In this document: positions 43,964 through 55,833 of the stretch, piece by piece | Layout of the letters: each line of letters begins with the position of its first letter | Position numbering within the stretch: position 1 is the first letter of the stretch | Source: Mycobacterium parascrofulaceum ATCC BAA-614 | Lineage (GTDB): Bacteria; Actinomycetota; Actinomycetes; Mycobacteriales; Mycobacteriaceae | Length of the DNA: 64,000 bases | Assembly (NCBI RefSeq): GCF_000164135.1 | Contig: NZ_GG770555.1 | Coordinates: 133,520-197,519, forward strand | Reading direction: 5' to 3' | Notes under the pieces: generated by a model | What the model was told of the DNA's origin: nothing | What the model saw: the letters and a program-made list of their open reading frames with translations, nothing else | Databases searched by the model: none | Translations under genes and position numbers: made by a program

Positions 43964-44650
43964 TTACCAGCCGCGCTCGCGCCACTCTGCTAGATGCGGG
44001 CGTTCGGCACCGAGGGTTGTGTCGTCGCCGTGGCCGGGGTAGACAACCGTGCCGTCGTCGAAGCGGTCGAACACCTTGCTTTCGAGTCCGCTCATCAGCG
44101 AATCGAAATCTTCCGGGCGTGTTGTACGGCCAGGACCGCCCGGGAACAGGCAGTCGCCGGTGAACAGCTGCGTGACGCCGCCGGTCGCCGGCCCGTCGAG
44201 CGCGAGCGCGATCGACCCGGGCGTGTGGCCGCGCAGGTGAATGACCTCGAACCGCAGCTCGCCGATCTGCACGGCGTCGCCGCCCGCCAGCAAACGGTCC
44301 GGCCGGACGGGCAGCGCTTCGGCGTCGATCTCGTTGGCGGCGGTCGGGGCGCCGGTGGCCGCGGCCACCGCCTCCAGTGCCTGCCAGTGGTCGAAGTGCT
44401 GATGGCTGGTCACGATCAGCGACACCTTGGGCGCGTACTGCCGGACCAGGCCGACGAGCACGTCGGCGTCGTTCGCGGCGTCGATCAACAACGTCTCGCC
44501 GGTCGCGGAACAAGTCACCAGATACGCATTGTTGTCCATGGGGCCCACCGACGCCTTTAGGATCGTGGCGCCGGGTAGGGTCCGGCGGGCCGCAGTGCCA
44601 GGGTCGACGTGTCCGGTGTAGTTGTCGCTCACCTTGTCGGGGGCAGTCAT
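43964..44650 (-). CDS. MBL-fold hydrolase (Rv1637c-like), host-element hybrid
   Basis: 228-residue metallo-beta-lactamase-fold, glyoxalase-II-like hydrolase. Metal ligands are SHQHFDHW (His83, His85, Asp87, His88), LRGHTPGS and TGDCLFPGG. The last His is in VVYPGHGDDT. Residues 1-168 are original host sequence. Residues 169-228 (from FPGGPGRTTRPEDF) are supplied by the integrated element and differ from the displaced host tail at 18 of 60 positions while keeping the PGHGDDT ligand. The gene is therefore probably functional. ATG 44650; divergent from uvrA. Confidence 0.92.
   Translation of the reverse strand: MTAPDKVSDNYTGHVDPGTAARRTLPGATILKASVGPMDNNAYLVTCSATGETLLIDAANDADVLVGLVRQYAPKVSLIVTSHQHFDHWQALEAVAAATGAPTAANEIDAEALPVRPDRLLAGGDAVQIGELRFEVIHLRGHTPGSIALALDGPATGGVTQLFTGDCLFPGGPGRTTRPEDFDSLMSGLESKVFDRFDDGTVVYPGHGDDTTLGAERPHLAEWRERGW
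44136..44146. repeat. attR core
   Basis: CCGCCCGGGAA, identical to 33272-33282. Element-derived tail lies to the left and the host MBL gene body to the right. Confidence 0.88.
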
Positions 44651-44678
44651 AGCGGCCACGTTACTGGTCAAACGATGC

Positions 44679-44701
44679 TTGTCGGTATGGGCACATAGCA
44701 T
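44679..44701 (+). promoter_or_regulatory. PafBC/RecA-NDp-type DNA damage promoter of uvrA
   Basis: TTGTCGGTA, exactly 8 bases, then TAGCAT. It matches TTGTCRGTG-N8-TAnnnT in all but the last base of the first box. It predicts a start near 44708 and a 5' leader of about 54 bases before the GTG. Confidence 0.85.
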
Positions 44702-44761
44702 GGAATGCGCCGTGCGCATCAACGGCACAAGCACGTCAAAGATTCACTGAAAGAGGGCAGC

Positions 44762-47665
<2,904 letters not shown>

Positions 47666-47682
47666 GCCGGGCTACGGCTCTT

Positions 47683-47743
47683 CGCGACGCATAAACGTCT
47701 GCGGCGACACGCCGAAAAACCCCGCAGCCGTTTATGTTTCGCG
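47683..47743. terminator. Bidirectional terminator between uvrA and Rv1638A-like gene
   Basis: Long inverted repeat. Arms CATAAACGTCTGCGG (47690-47704) and CCGCAGCCGTTTATG (47722-47736) pair with one mismatch around a 17-base loop; outward CGCGA and TTCGCG extend the stem. It sits between convergent genes and reaches into the last codons of the leftward one. Confidence 0.7.
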
Positions 47744-47971
47744 GCCGTCGCGCCGCATGGATTCGCGGATCTGGGCCAACCGCTCGGCGGCCGCGCGTTC
47801 GCGCTCCTCGTACTGTTCCTCGACCGACCGGCCCTGTGCGGACTCGGCATCGAGCTCCGCGGCGCCCTGCGCGGTCGCGTACCGGCCTTCGATCTTCTCG
47901 CGCACCGAATCGAAGGTCGGCACACCCGTGCTGTCATACCCGGGGTCGGGTGGGGTCGGTTCCTCAGGCAT
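47732..47971 (-). CDS. Small charged protein (Rv1638A-like)
   Basis: 79 residues: MPEEPTPPDPGYDSTGVPTF, then a long charged coiled helix (VEEQYEERERAAAERLAQIR). It corresponds in position and size to Rv1638A; function unknown. An in-frame GTG lies two codons upstream of the ATG at 47971. Overlaps the preceding membrane-protein gene by 8 bases. Confidence 0.75.
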   Translation of the reverse strand: MPEEPTPPDPGYDSTGVPTFDSVREKIEGRYATAQGAAELDAESAQGRSVEEQYEERERAAAERLAQIRESMRRDGRET

Positions 47972-48389
47972 GGCCACGCTCCCGTTCCAGATACCTCACC
48001 ATCTGCTCCCAGTACACCAGCGTCAACGCCATTTGCACCGCGACCGCGGCCGCCGCGGGCAGCGCCCGGCGCCGGTGGGCGGCGACGACGGCACCGACCG
48101 CGGCGGCCGACGTCAGCGCGCTGACCGCCATGGCCGCGTCCCGGGGTCGACGGCTGATCCACAACTCCTCGCCGAGCATCGCCCGGGTCGACCACGCCCG
48201 CCGGTGCGCCGGCGCGCCGAAGACGAACGGATTCACGGCCAGCCACAGCGCGATCCACGCCGCATGGCTCCAGCGCCGCGTCCACGGCGGCACCAGGATC
48301 AGCGGGGTGCTCGCCCAGCGCGTCCAGGCGCTCCACGGATTGCAGTGCCGCGCGAAGGTCGCACGCCGAATCCCCGCCACCGAGAGCAC
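47964..48389 (-). CDS. DUF6653-type small membrane protein
   Basis: 141 residues. The family pattern FARHCNPWSAWTRWASTPLI, WLAVNPFVFGAPAHRRAWST and MLGEELWISRRP is clear. Two hydrophobic segments follow (AVSALTSAAAVGAVVAAH; ALPAAAAVAVQMALTLVYW). Function unknown. GTG start 6 bases after the hydrolase gene, so probably cotranscribed with it. Confidence 0.7.
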   Translation of the reverse strand: MLSVAGIRRATFARHCNPWSAWTRWASTPLILVPPWTRRWSHAAWIALWLAVNPFVFGAPAHRRAWSTRAMLGEELWISRRPRDAAMAVSALTSAAAVGAVVAAHRRRALPAAAAVAVQMALTLVYWEQMVRYLERERGHA

Positions 48390-48395
48390 CGGCGG

Positions 48396-49868
48396 CTATC
48401 GGGAATGGTTGGCCGGAACGACGACCGGCGTGGCGGCCGCGGGTGGGGCGGCGCCGGGCAGCGCCGTCCGCGGGATCCCCGGGGTGCCCAGCCGGCCGGC
48501 CAGCCACGGCAACGCGGCGGCGAAGGCCCGGTCGGCGAACGGCCAGTCGTGCTTTCCGGGCTGCGCCAGCACCGCGCAGTCGATCCCGTTGGCGCGCCCG
48601 AGGGCGCACAGCGAATACGCGGCCGCCGTCTGGTTGCCGGGGTCGGCGGCCGCCTCCAGGCCGGCCGACCGGATCGCGCCGCCGTCGGTCGTCCCGGGGT
48701 CGTGGCGCGGCGCCGGTGGCCCTTCGGAGGAGATCGCGAACCAGCCGGCCACGTCGCGGTACGGTCTGTGCCTGCTGATCACCGTGGTCGGGTCGAATGC
48801 CGCCCACGCGTCGGCGTTGCCGCCGAACAGCCGGGCGATGGTCTGGGCCTTGGTCCCGGCGTTCGGGAAGAAGTCACCGGCGACGTCGACGAACGCGCTG
48901 AACATGTCGGGATGCATCACGGTCAGGTCCACCGCGCAGGTGCCGCCCATGGACCAGCCGGCGACGCCCCAATGGGACCGGTCGGCGCTGACGCCGAACT
49001 TGGAAACCAGGTACGGCACCACGTCTTTGGTGAGATGGTCGGCGGCGTTGCCGCGCACACCGTTGACGCATTCGGTGTCGTTGTTGAACGCCCCGCCGGA
49101 GTCGACGAACACGAACACCGGCGCCTTGCCGTCGTGGGCGGCCGCGAAATCGTCGATCGTCTTGACCGCGTTGCCCGCGCGGGTCCAGTCCGCGGGGGTG
49201 TTGAACTGCCCGCCGATCATCATGACCGTCGGCAGCGCCGGCGGCGGGCTGCTGGTGAACCACTCGGGCGGCAGGTAAACCAGCTCGCCGCGGTGCTTGA
49301 AATGCGATGCGTCGGAGGGGATGACCACGGGAACGACGCTGCCGTGCGGCGGTCGCGCCCGCTTGGCGGCCATCGCGGTGACGGTGGCCTGGTCGGCCTG
49401 GTCGGGCAGCGGGCCGGACGTGAGCTGGCTCCAGGCTTCCTGCACGGTCGGGAAGTAGCCCACCCACAGGTTGAGCACCAGCGCGGCGCACAGCGCGCAC
49501 AACGGCACCGCGAGCAGCCCGGCGCCGCGCCGCCAGGAGCGGGCGCCGCGCCACCCCAGCACCAGGACCGCCGCCGCCGTGCCGGTCAACATGATCCACA
49601 GCCACAGGGCGGCCGGCGCGGGGTCGTCGGACAGGCCGCGGTCCACGACGTACCAGTGCGTCAGGTAGGCCGCGGAGGCACCGGCCAGCGCGGCCGCCGG
49701 CAGCCACACCGTCCGCCACCGGCGCGACCGCCACCCGACGGCCAGCGTGAGCACCACCGCGGCGACCAGCTGGATCGTCGTGGGCAGCCAGCCGTGCATC
49801 AGGGAGGTGTGACTACTTGCCAGCAACTGCGTCGTGGCATGAGTCGTCGCCGCGGTCACGGCTTTCAT
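48396..49868 (-). CDS. Membrane-anchored alpha/beta hydrolase (Rv1639c-like)
   Basis: 490 residues. Four membrane helices in the first 140 residues are followed by an extracytoplasmic esterase domain of the antigen-85/esterase-D type. Nucleophile Ser lies in GVAGWSMGGTCAVDL, with upstream strands PTVMMIGGQFN and APVFVFVDSGG, and a C-terminal His in QPGKHDWPFADRAF. Likely acts on a cell-envelope acyl ester; mycolyl or other acyl transfer cannot be decided. Transcribed leftward toward the Rv1638A-like gene. Confidence 0.85.
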   Translation of the reverse strand: MKAVTAATTHATTQLLASSHTSLMHGWLPTTIQLVAAVVLTLAVGWRSRRWRTVWLPAAALAGASAAYLTHWYVVDRGLSDDPAPAALWLWIMLTGTAAAVLVLGWRGARSWRRGAGLLAVPLCALCAALVLNLWVGYFPTVQEAWSQLTSGPLPDQADQATVTAMAAKRARPPHGSVVPVVIPSDASHFKHRGELVYLPPEWFTSSPPPALPTVMMIGGQFNTPADWTRAGNAVKTIDDFAAAHDGKAPVFVFVDSGGAFNNDTECVNGVRGNAADHLTKDVVPYLVSKFGVSADRSHWGVAGWSMGGTCAVDLTVMHPDMFSAFVDVAGDFFPNAGTKAQTIARLFGGNADAWAAFDPTTVISRHRPYRDVAGWFAISSEGPPAPRHDPGTTDGGAIRSAGLEAAADPGNQTAAAYSLCALGRANGIDCAVLAQPGKHDWPFADRAFAAALPWLAGRLGTPGIPRTALPGAAPPAAATPVVVPANHSR

Positions 49869-49944
49869 TGTGAGCCATTGTTAACCGGCCTGGAACACAT
49901 TCATTGAATGTTCGCCGTCGGCGGGCCGCGCCCGCGTGGGCCGG

Positions 49945-52900
49945 CTAGTGCGGCTTGGCCAGCGGAAATGGCAGCGTCTCGCGGATGCTGCGCCCGGTTA
50001 TGAGCATGACGAGCCGGTCGATGCCCATGCCGAGCCCGCCGGTCGGCGGCATCGCGTACTCCATCGCCTGCAGGAAATCCTCGTCGAGCTCCATCGCCTC
50101 CGGATCGCCGCCGGCGGCCAGCAGCGACTGCTTCCGCAACCGGCGCCGCTGCTCCACCGGGTCGGTCAGCTCGCTGTAGGCGGTCCCCAGCTCGACCCCC
50201 CACGCCACCAGGTCCCACCGCTCGGCGACGCCGCGCCGGCTGCGGTGCGGCCGGGTCAGCGGCGAGACGGAGGTGGGGAAGTCGATGTAGAAGGTCGGTC
50301 GCTCGGTCCGGTCCTCGACCAGGTGCTCGTAGAGCTCCAGCACCACGGCGCCGGCGTCCCACTGCGCCCGGTACGGAATGTGGGCGGCGTCGGAGAATCT
50401 CCGCAACACGGACAGGGGGGTGTCGGGGTCGATGTGCTCCCCGAGGGCCTCGGACACCGCGTCGTGCACGGTCTTGACCGGCCAGTCCCCGGAGATGTCG
50501 ACCGGTTGCAGGTGGCCGCCGTCGGCGGGCCGCAGCACGGTCTGCTCCCCGTGGGCGGCCTGCGCGGCGTTCTGGATGAGCTCCCGGCAGCCGTCGATCC
50601 AGACCCGGTAGTCGGCGTGCGCCTGGTAGGCCTCCAGGAGCGTGAACTCCGGGTTGTGGCTGAAGTCCACCCCCTCGTTGCGGAAGGCCCGGCCGAGCTC
50701 GAACACCCGCTCCACGCCGCCGACGCACAGCCGTTTGAGGTACAGCTCCGGCGCGATGCGCAGGAACAGGTCCATGTCATAGGTGTTGATGTGGGTGACG
50801 AACGGCCGGGCGGTGGCCCCGCCGTGGATCTGCTGCAGGATCGGCGTCTCGACCTCGATGAAACCCTTGGCGAACAACGTTTCCCGCACGGAGCGCAGGA
50901 CACTGCTGCGGGCCGTGACCAGCTCGCGGGACTCGGGATTGACCGCCAGGTCGACGTAGCGGGTCCGCACCCGCGCCTCGGGGTCGGTCAGGCCCTTCCA
51001 TTTGTTCGGCAACGGCCGCAGGCACTTTCCGATCATCCGCCAGTCGCGCACGATCAGCGAGCGGGTGCCGTTCTTGGAAAAGCCCATGTGCCCGGTCATT
51101 TCGACCAGGTCGCCGAGGTCGATGGCCGCGGTGAAGTCCGCGGTGCGGCTGTGCTCCAGGCGGGAATTCTCCAGCAGCACCTGCAATTCGCCCGACCAGT
51201 CGCGCAGCTGGGCGAACAACACCCCGCCGTAGTCGCGTATCCGCAAGATGCGGCCCGACACCGAGACGGCCTCCTGGTCGTCGGCGTCCAGCGCCCCGGC
51301 CACGGTGTGGCTCGGCGGGCTGCCCACCGGATACGCGTCGACGCCGTTGCGCCGCAGTGTCTTCAGTTTGGCCAGGCGCACCCGCACCTGCTCGGGCAGG
51401 CGGGCCCTGGACTCTTCCAGCTCCGCGTCGTCGCGTCGTTGTTGCAGCTCGCTGACGTCGGGCGCCGAGCCGTCGTGATGCAGCAGGCCCGATTCCACCA
51501 GCCGTGGCGGCACCGCGGGGTGATGGCCGGTGTGCATCCGTTCGCGCCGGGTGAACGGGAGCACCAGGAAGCCCTCCGCGATCACCGAGGCGACGCCGAC
51601 CCGCGGGATCAGCCGCGCGTCCTCGTAGCAGGCGTACCGCGGAACCCACTCGGGCTGGTACTTCATGTTCGAGCGGTACAGCGTCTCCAGCTGCCACCAC
51701 CGCGAGAAGAACAGGAGCAGGCCCCGCCACAACCGGGCAACAGGGCCGGCGCCGAGCTGGGCACCCTGCTCGAACGCCGACCGGAACATCGCGAAGTTCA
51801 GCGAAATGCGGCTGATGCCAAGCTTTTCGGCGGTCAGGGCGAGCTCGCTGACCATCAGCTCGATGGTGCCGTTGGGGGATTGCGGGGAGCGGCGCATCAA
51901 GTCGAGGGAGACGCCCGTGGTGCCCCACGGCACCAGCGACAGCATCGCCACGACGGCGCCGTCGCGGTCCAGCGCCTCGACCAGCAGGCAGTCCCCGTCC
52001 GCCGGATCGCCGAGCCGGCCCAGCGCCATGGAGAAGCCGCGCTCGGTCTGGGTGTCGCGCCAGGCGTCGGTGCGGGTGATCGTCTCGGACATCTCGTCGG
52101 CCGAGATGTCGCGGTGACGGCGGATGCGCACGGTCAGCCCGGCCCGCCGGGCCCGGGTCACGGCCTGGCGCACCGCGCGCATATCGGGGCCGGACAACCG
52201 GAAATCGGCGGTCCGCAGGATCGCCTCGTCGCCCAGCTCCAGCGCGTTGAGCCCGGACTCGCGATAGACGCGGGCCCCCTGCGTGCTGGCGCCCATGACG
52301 CCCGGCGCCCAGCCGTAGGTCTGGCATAGCCCGAGCCACGCGTCGATGGCTTGCGGCCACGCCCGCGGGTCGCCGATCGGGTCGCCGCTGGCCAGGCAGA
52401 CCCCGACCTCGACGCGGTAGGTGATGGCGGCGCGGCCGCTCTGCGCGAACACCACCGACTTGTCGCGGCGGGTCGCGAAGTACCCGAGCGAGTCGTTCTT
52501 GCCCCACAACTCGAGGAGCCCGCGGATGGCCGACTCGTCCTCGCCCGTCAAAGCGTTCTCGGCGCGCTGCGACTGGAAGAGCACGATGGTGGCCATGATC
52601 AGCGCCAGCGCGCCGAACAAGCCGAAGATCGCGTTGAGGAACACGTGCGGCCTGCCGGTGAACAGGTCCGGGTCGGCCAGGGCGAATCCGACCACCCGGT
52701 TGGCCACGTAGGGCAGGCGGTCCTGGCGCGCCAGCGTGCCGGGCCACAGCTCCACCAGGCCCCAGGACAGCAGGATCCCGATCACGTCGCCGGCGACCAG
52801 CACCGCGGCGGCTTTGACCAGCGCGCCCTTGCGCACCTTGGCCCAGAACTCCCGGTAGGCCAGCACCAGCAGGACGATCGCGACGATGTGCACCGCGAAC

Positions 52901-53280
52901 CCGAGGTTCTCGCCGAAGGTCTCGGCGGCGGTGTTGTCGCCCGCGGCCATGTCGGCGACGTTCACCCCGGCGGCGAGGATTATCTGGCCCAGCAACACCA
53001 GCCAGGCGATCCGTTTCCGCGCGGTCAGGGCCGCGGCGAGCAACGCCAGTACGAACGACCACGCGATGCTGGTGTCGGGGAAGTTGAACAGGTAGTCGTT
53101 GATGAACTCGCGGGGGACCTTGATCAGCCACCGGATCGCGGGGGACACGCTGGCCAGCAACGACACGGTGGCGATGACGCCCACGATCCACCCGGCCGCC
53201 GCCGGCACCCAGCGATACCGGGAATGCGACCGACCGCGGGGCCCGGAACGGGACCCCGACCGAGATGAAGCGAGAGTCAC
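49945..53280 (-). CDS. lysX: LysX: lysyl-tRNA synthetase fused to phosphatidylglycerol lysyltransferase
   Basis: 1,111 residues from GTG 53280. N-terminal MprF-like part: six or more membrane helices, then a GNAT-like transferase ([13 protein letters not shown] through [20 protein letters not shown], quoted in part). C-terminal class II LysRS: OB fold ([20 protein letters not shown]), motif 2 [18 protein letters not shown] and motif 3 [19 protein letters not shown]. It makes lysyl-phosphatidylglycerol, giving resistance to cationic peptides. TTG 53343 extends the frame. The longer N-terminus annotated in M. tuberculosis is not in frame here. Confidence 0.93.
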   Translation of the reverse strand: MTLASSRSGSRSGPRGRSHSRYRWVPAAAGWIVGVIATVSLLASVSPAIRWLIKVPREFINDYLFNFPDTSIAWSFVLALLAAALTARKRIAWLVLLGQIILAAGVNVADMAAGDNTAAETFGENLGFAVHIVAIVLLVLAYREFWAKVRKGALVKAAAVLVAGDVIGILLSWGLVELWPGTLARQDRLPYVANRVVGFALADPDLFTGRPHVFLNAIFGLFGALALIMATIVLFQSQRAENALTGEDESAIRGLLELWGKNDSLGYFATRRDKSVVFAQSGRAAITYRVEVGVCLASGDPIGDPRAWPQAIDAWLGLCQTYGWAPGVMGASTQGARVYRESGLNALELGDEAILRTADFRLSGPDMRAVRQAVTRARRAGLTVRIRRHRDISADEMSETITRTDAWRDTQTERGFSMALGRLGDPADGDCLLVEALDRDGAVVAMLSLVPWGTTGVSLDLMRRSPQSPNGTIELMVSELALTAEKLGISRISLNFAMFRSAFEQGAQLGAGPVARLWRGLLLFFSRWWQLETLYRSNMKYQPEWVPRYACYEDARLIPRVGVASVIAEGFLVLPFTRRERMHTGHHPAVPPRLVESGLLHHDGSAPDVSELQQRRDDAELEESRARLPEQVRVRLAKLKTLRRNGVDAYPVGSPPSHTVAGALDADDQEAVSVSGRILRIRDYGGVLFAQLRDWSGELQVLLENSRLEHSRTADFTAAIDLGDLVEMTGHMGFSKNGTRSLIVRDWRMIGKCLRPLPNKWKGLTDPEARVRTRYVDLAVNPESRELVTARSSVLRSVRETLFAKGFIEVETPILQQIHGGATARPFVTHINTYDMDLFLRIAPELYLKRLCVGGVERVFELGRAFRNEGVDFSHNPEFTLLEAYQAHADYRVWIDGCRELIQNAAQAAHGEQTVLRPADGGHLQPVDISGDWPVKTVHDAVSEALGEHIDPDTPLSVLRRFSDAAHIPYRAQWDAGAVVLELYEHLVEDRTERPTFYIDFPTSVSPLTRPHRSRRGVAERWDLVAWGVELGTAYSELTDPVEQRRRLRKQSLLAAGGDPEAMELDEDFLQAMEYAMPPTGGLGMGIDRLVMLITGRSIRETLPFPLAKPH

Positions 53281-53529
53281 AGACCGCGAGGATATGCCCT
53301 CAGTCCGTGAAAAGCTTGACGAAGCGCTAAGAGTGGCCGGCAATAGTTCGGCCCGGTCGCGTCAGCGTGCCGCCGTGCCGAACGGGGGCCCGGGGGCGAA
53401 GTACGAAAAGCCGCCCCGTGGCTGCTAAACTGGCGTTCGCGACCATCCCGGCGAAGGCCAGGAACAGTTAAGTGGAGTCCCACTCCCACCGCGGGTTACG
53501 AGATTTTCTCAAGGCTGCGCGGTCCGGTC
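53281..53529. other. lysX-infC divergent intergenic region, 5' part
   Basis: About 250 bases with no convincing gene. On the minus strand it can encode residues resembling the annotated M. tuberculosis LysX N-terminus (GLHLTVPGLRRDGR, around 53440-53483), but in a frame different from lysX. The infC promoter should lie here; TAAACT near 53427 is a possible -10. Confidence 0.4.
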
Positions 53530-53629
53530 ACAGACATCGCGCATGTCTGTTCCCGCGGGCGACGCGGGCGGCTTGGCCAATGGCAAGCCGTGATCGGTCG
53601 GCATTGGGCCCTGCTATGGCAGGGCTTTT
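53530..53629 (+). promoter_or_regulatory. Structured infC leader ending in a terminator-like hairpin
   Basis: Four successive hairpins: ACAGACAT/ATGTCTGT (53530-53550), CCCGCG/CGCGGG (53552-53568), GGCTTG/CAAGCC (53570-53589), and GCCCTGC-TATG-GCAGGGC followed by TTTT (53608-53629). The last is a good intrinsic terminator, 96 bases before the infC start. This suggests attenuation of the infC-rpmI-rplT operon, by analogy with IF3/L20 autoregulation in other bacteria. Confidence 0.65.
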
Positions 53630-53725
53630 CTGCTGGTGGTGTGGTGTTTCCGCCGCTGAATCCGAATCGGACCCTGGCCCTGGCCGCCGATGCAGGACAC
53701 CTATAAGCCCAACAAGGGAGGCCCC

Positions 53726-54331
<606 letters not shown>

Positions 54332-54364
54332 CCTGATACGACACACGAGAACCAAAGAGGAAAC

Positions 54365-54559
54365 ATGCCCAAGGCCAAGACCCACAGCGGGGCTTCGAAG
54401 CGGTTCCGGCGCACCGGAACCGGCAAGATCGTCCGCCAGAAAGCCAATCGTCGGCACCTGCTGGAGCACAAGTCGTCCACCCGGACCCGTCGGCTGGAAG
54501 GCCGCACCACTGTGTCGGCCAACGACACCAAGCGGGTCAACGCGCTGCTGAACGGCTGA
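54365..54559 (+). CDS. rpmI: 50S ribosomal protein L35
   Basis: 64 residues, basic, with the complete family sequence from [20 protein letters not shown] to [16 protein letters not shown]. Second gene of the infC-rpmI-rplT operon, 33 bases after infC, with AGAGGAAAC before the ATG. Confidence 0.98.
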   Translation: MPKAKTHSGASKRFRRTGTGKIVRQKANRRHLLEHKSSTRTRRLEGRTTVSANDTKRVNALLNG

Positions 54560-54626
54560 TCATCGCGCCGGGGCCCGTCGGCGCCGGCACCCACCATTTA
54601 CTTAGCAACGAGAGTAGGAACTACCC

Positions 54627-55022
54627 ATGGCACGCGTGAAGCGGGCGGTCAACGCCCAAAAGAAGAGGCGCAGCATTCTCAAGGCCTCGAAGGGCTATCG
54701 CGGCCAGCGATCACGCCTCTACCGCAAAGCCAAAGAGCAGCAGCTGCATTCGCTGAACTACGCCTACCGTGACCGGCGCGCGCGCAAGGGCGAGTTCCGC
54801 AAGCTGTGGATCTCGCGGATCAACGCGGCGGCGCGCGCCAACGACATCACCTACAACCGGCTGATCCAGGGTCTGAAGGCCGCCGGGGTGGAGGTGGACC
54901 GCAAGAACCTCGCCGACATCGCGATCACCGATCCCGCGGCGTTCACCGCGCTGGTCGACGTCGCCCGGGCCGCGCTGCCCGACGACGTCAACGCCCCCTC
55001 GGATTCCGGAGAGGCCGCCTAA
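54627..55022 (+). CDS. rplT: 50S ribosomal protein L20
   Basis: 131 residues: [36 protein letters not shown] and [20 protein letters not shown] are diagnostic. It binds 23S rRNA early in assembly and in several bacteria represses its own operon by binding the leader. It has a short acidic C-terminal tail. Confidence 0.98.
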   Translation: MARVKRAVNAQKKRRSILKASKGYRGQRSRLYRKAKEQQLHSLNYAYRDRRARKGEFRKLWISRINAAARANDITYNRLIQGLKAAGVEVDRKNLADIAITDPAAFTALVDVARAALPDDVNAPSDSGEAA

Positions 55023-55035
55023 CCCGGCAGCCGAT

Positions 55036-55833
55036 GTGCAGGTGCTGACCGAACGTTCGGCCCGGGTCGCCGCGGCGGTCAAACTGCATCGCCACGTCGG
55101 GCGCCGGCGGGCGGGGCGATTCCTCGCCGAGGGCGCCAACCTGGTCGAGGCCGCGGCCGCCCGCGGCCTGGTCCGCGACGTCTTCGTCACCGAGGCCGCC
55201 GAGCGGCGGTACGCGGCTTTGCTCGGCGCGCAGCGCTGCCCGGTCCATCTGGTCAGCGAGCGGGCCGCAAAGGCGCTGTCCGACACCGTCACCCCGGCCG
55301 GGCTGGTGGCCGTCTGCGACATGCCGGCCACCCAGTTGGCGGACGTGCTGGCCGGTTCGCCGCGGCTGATCGCGGTCGCCGTCGAGATCGGCGAACCGGG
55401 CAACGCCGGCACGGTCATCCGCCTCGCCGCCGCCATGGGCGCCCACGGCGTGATTCTCGGCGGCCACAGCGTCGACCCGTACAACGGCAAGTGCCTGCGC
55501 GCCTCGACCGGCAGCATCTTCTCGATTCCGGTGGTCACCGAGCCCGACGTGCCGGCCGCGCTGGACGCGCTGCGCGGCGCCGGGTTGCAGGTGCTGGCGA
55601 CCACGGTGGACGGCGAGAAACGCCTCGACGAGTCCGCGGACCTGCTCGGCCGGCCGACGGCGTGGTTGTTCGGGCCCGAATCACGGGGACTGCCAAGCGA
55701 CGTCGCGGGGGCGGCCGATCACCGCATGCGGATCCCCATGTCCGGCGGTGCGGAGAGCCTGAACGTGGCGTCCGCCGCGGCCATCTGTCTCTACCAGAGT
55801 GCGCAGGCGCTGGGTTTGTTCACGCGGCCCTGA
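55036..55833 (+). CDS. tsnR: SpoU-family rRNA 2'-O-methyltransferase (Rv1644-like)
   Basis: 265 residues. An N-terminal L30e-like substrate-binding domain (AGRFLAEGANLVEAAAARGL) precedes a SPOUT methyltransferase. Motif 1 is EIGEPGNAGTVIRLAAAMGA, motif 2 WLFGPESRGL and motif 3 IPMSGGAESLNVASAAAICLY, forming the trefoil-knot SAM site. It probably methylates a ribose in 23S rRNA. GTG start 13 bases after rplT, so in the ribosomal operon; 3' end overlaps the convergent DUF2236 gene by 14 bases. Confidence 0.9.
   Translation: MQVLTERSARVAAAVKLHRHVGRRRAGRFLAEGANLVEAAAARGLVRDVFVTEAAERRYAALLGAQRCPVHLVSERAAKALSDTVTPAGLVAVCDMPATQLADVLAGSPRLIAVAVEIGEPGNAGTVIRLAAAMGAHGVILGGHSVDPYNGKCLRASTGSIFSIPVVTEPDVPAALDALRGAGLQVLATTVDGEKRLDESADLLGRPTAWLFGPESRGLPSDVAGAADHRMRIPMSGGAESLNVASAAAICLYQSAQALGLFTRP

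Larger units (their letters stand above)
33272..44146. mobile_element. 10.9-kb serine-integrase element inserted in the MBL-fold gene
   Basis: Bounded by two 11-bp direct repeats (CCGCCCGGGAA). It carries a large serine integrase at its left edge, a rightward operon with an in-gene origin, a WhiB-like regulator and small zinc-binding proteins, and a leftward operon with a tyrosine recombinase and TcmP. The last 172 bases at the right encode a replacement C-terminus for the interrupted host gene. I recognise no capsid, protease, terminase, tail or lysis gene. It is similar in size to phiRv1/phiRv2 but different in content. Genes overlap by ATGA/GTGA and codon use is phage-like. Confidence 0.92.

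Noticed and set aside
47964..48807. 408-codon minus-strand frame covering the DUF6653 and hydrolase 3' region
   Set aside because: Different frame from both supported genes; composition is shadow-like.
53690..53725. ATG 53690 as the infC start
   Set aside because: It would add 12 residues unlike IF-3 and place the strong GGGAGG site inside the gene; AUC 53726 fits family length and spacing.
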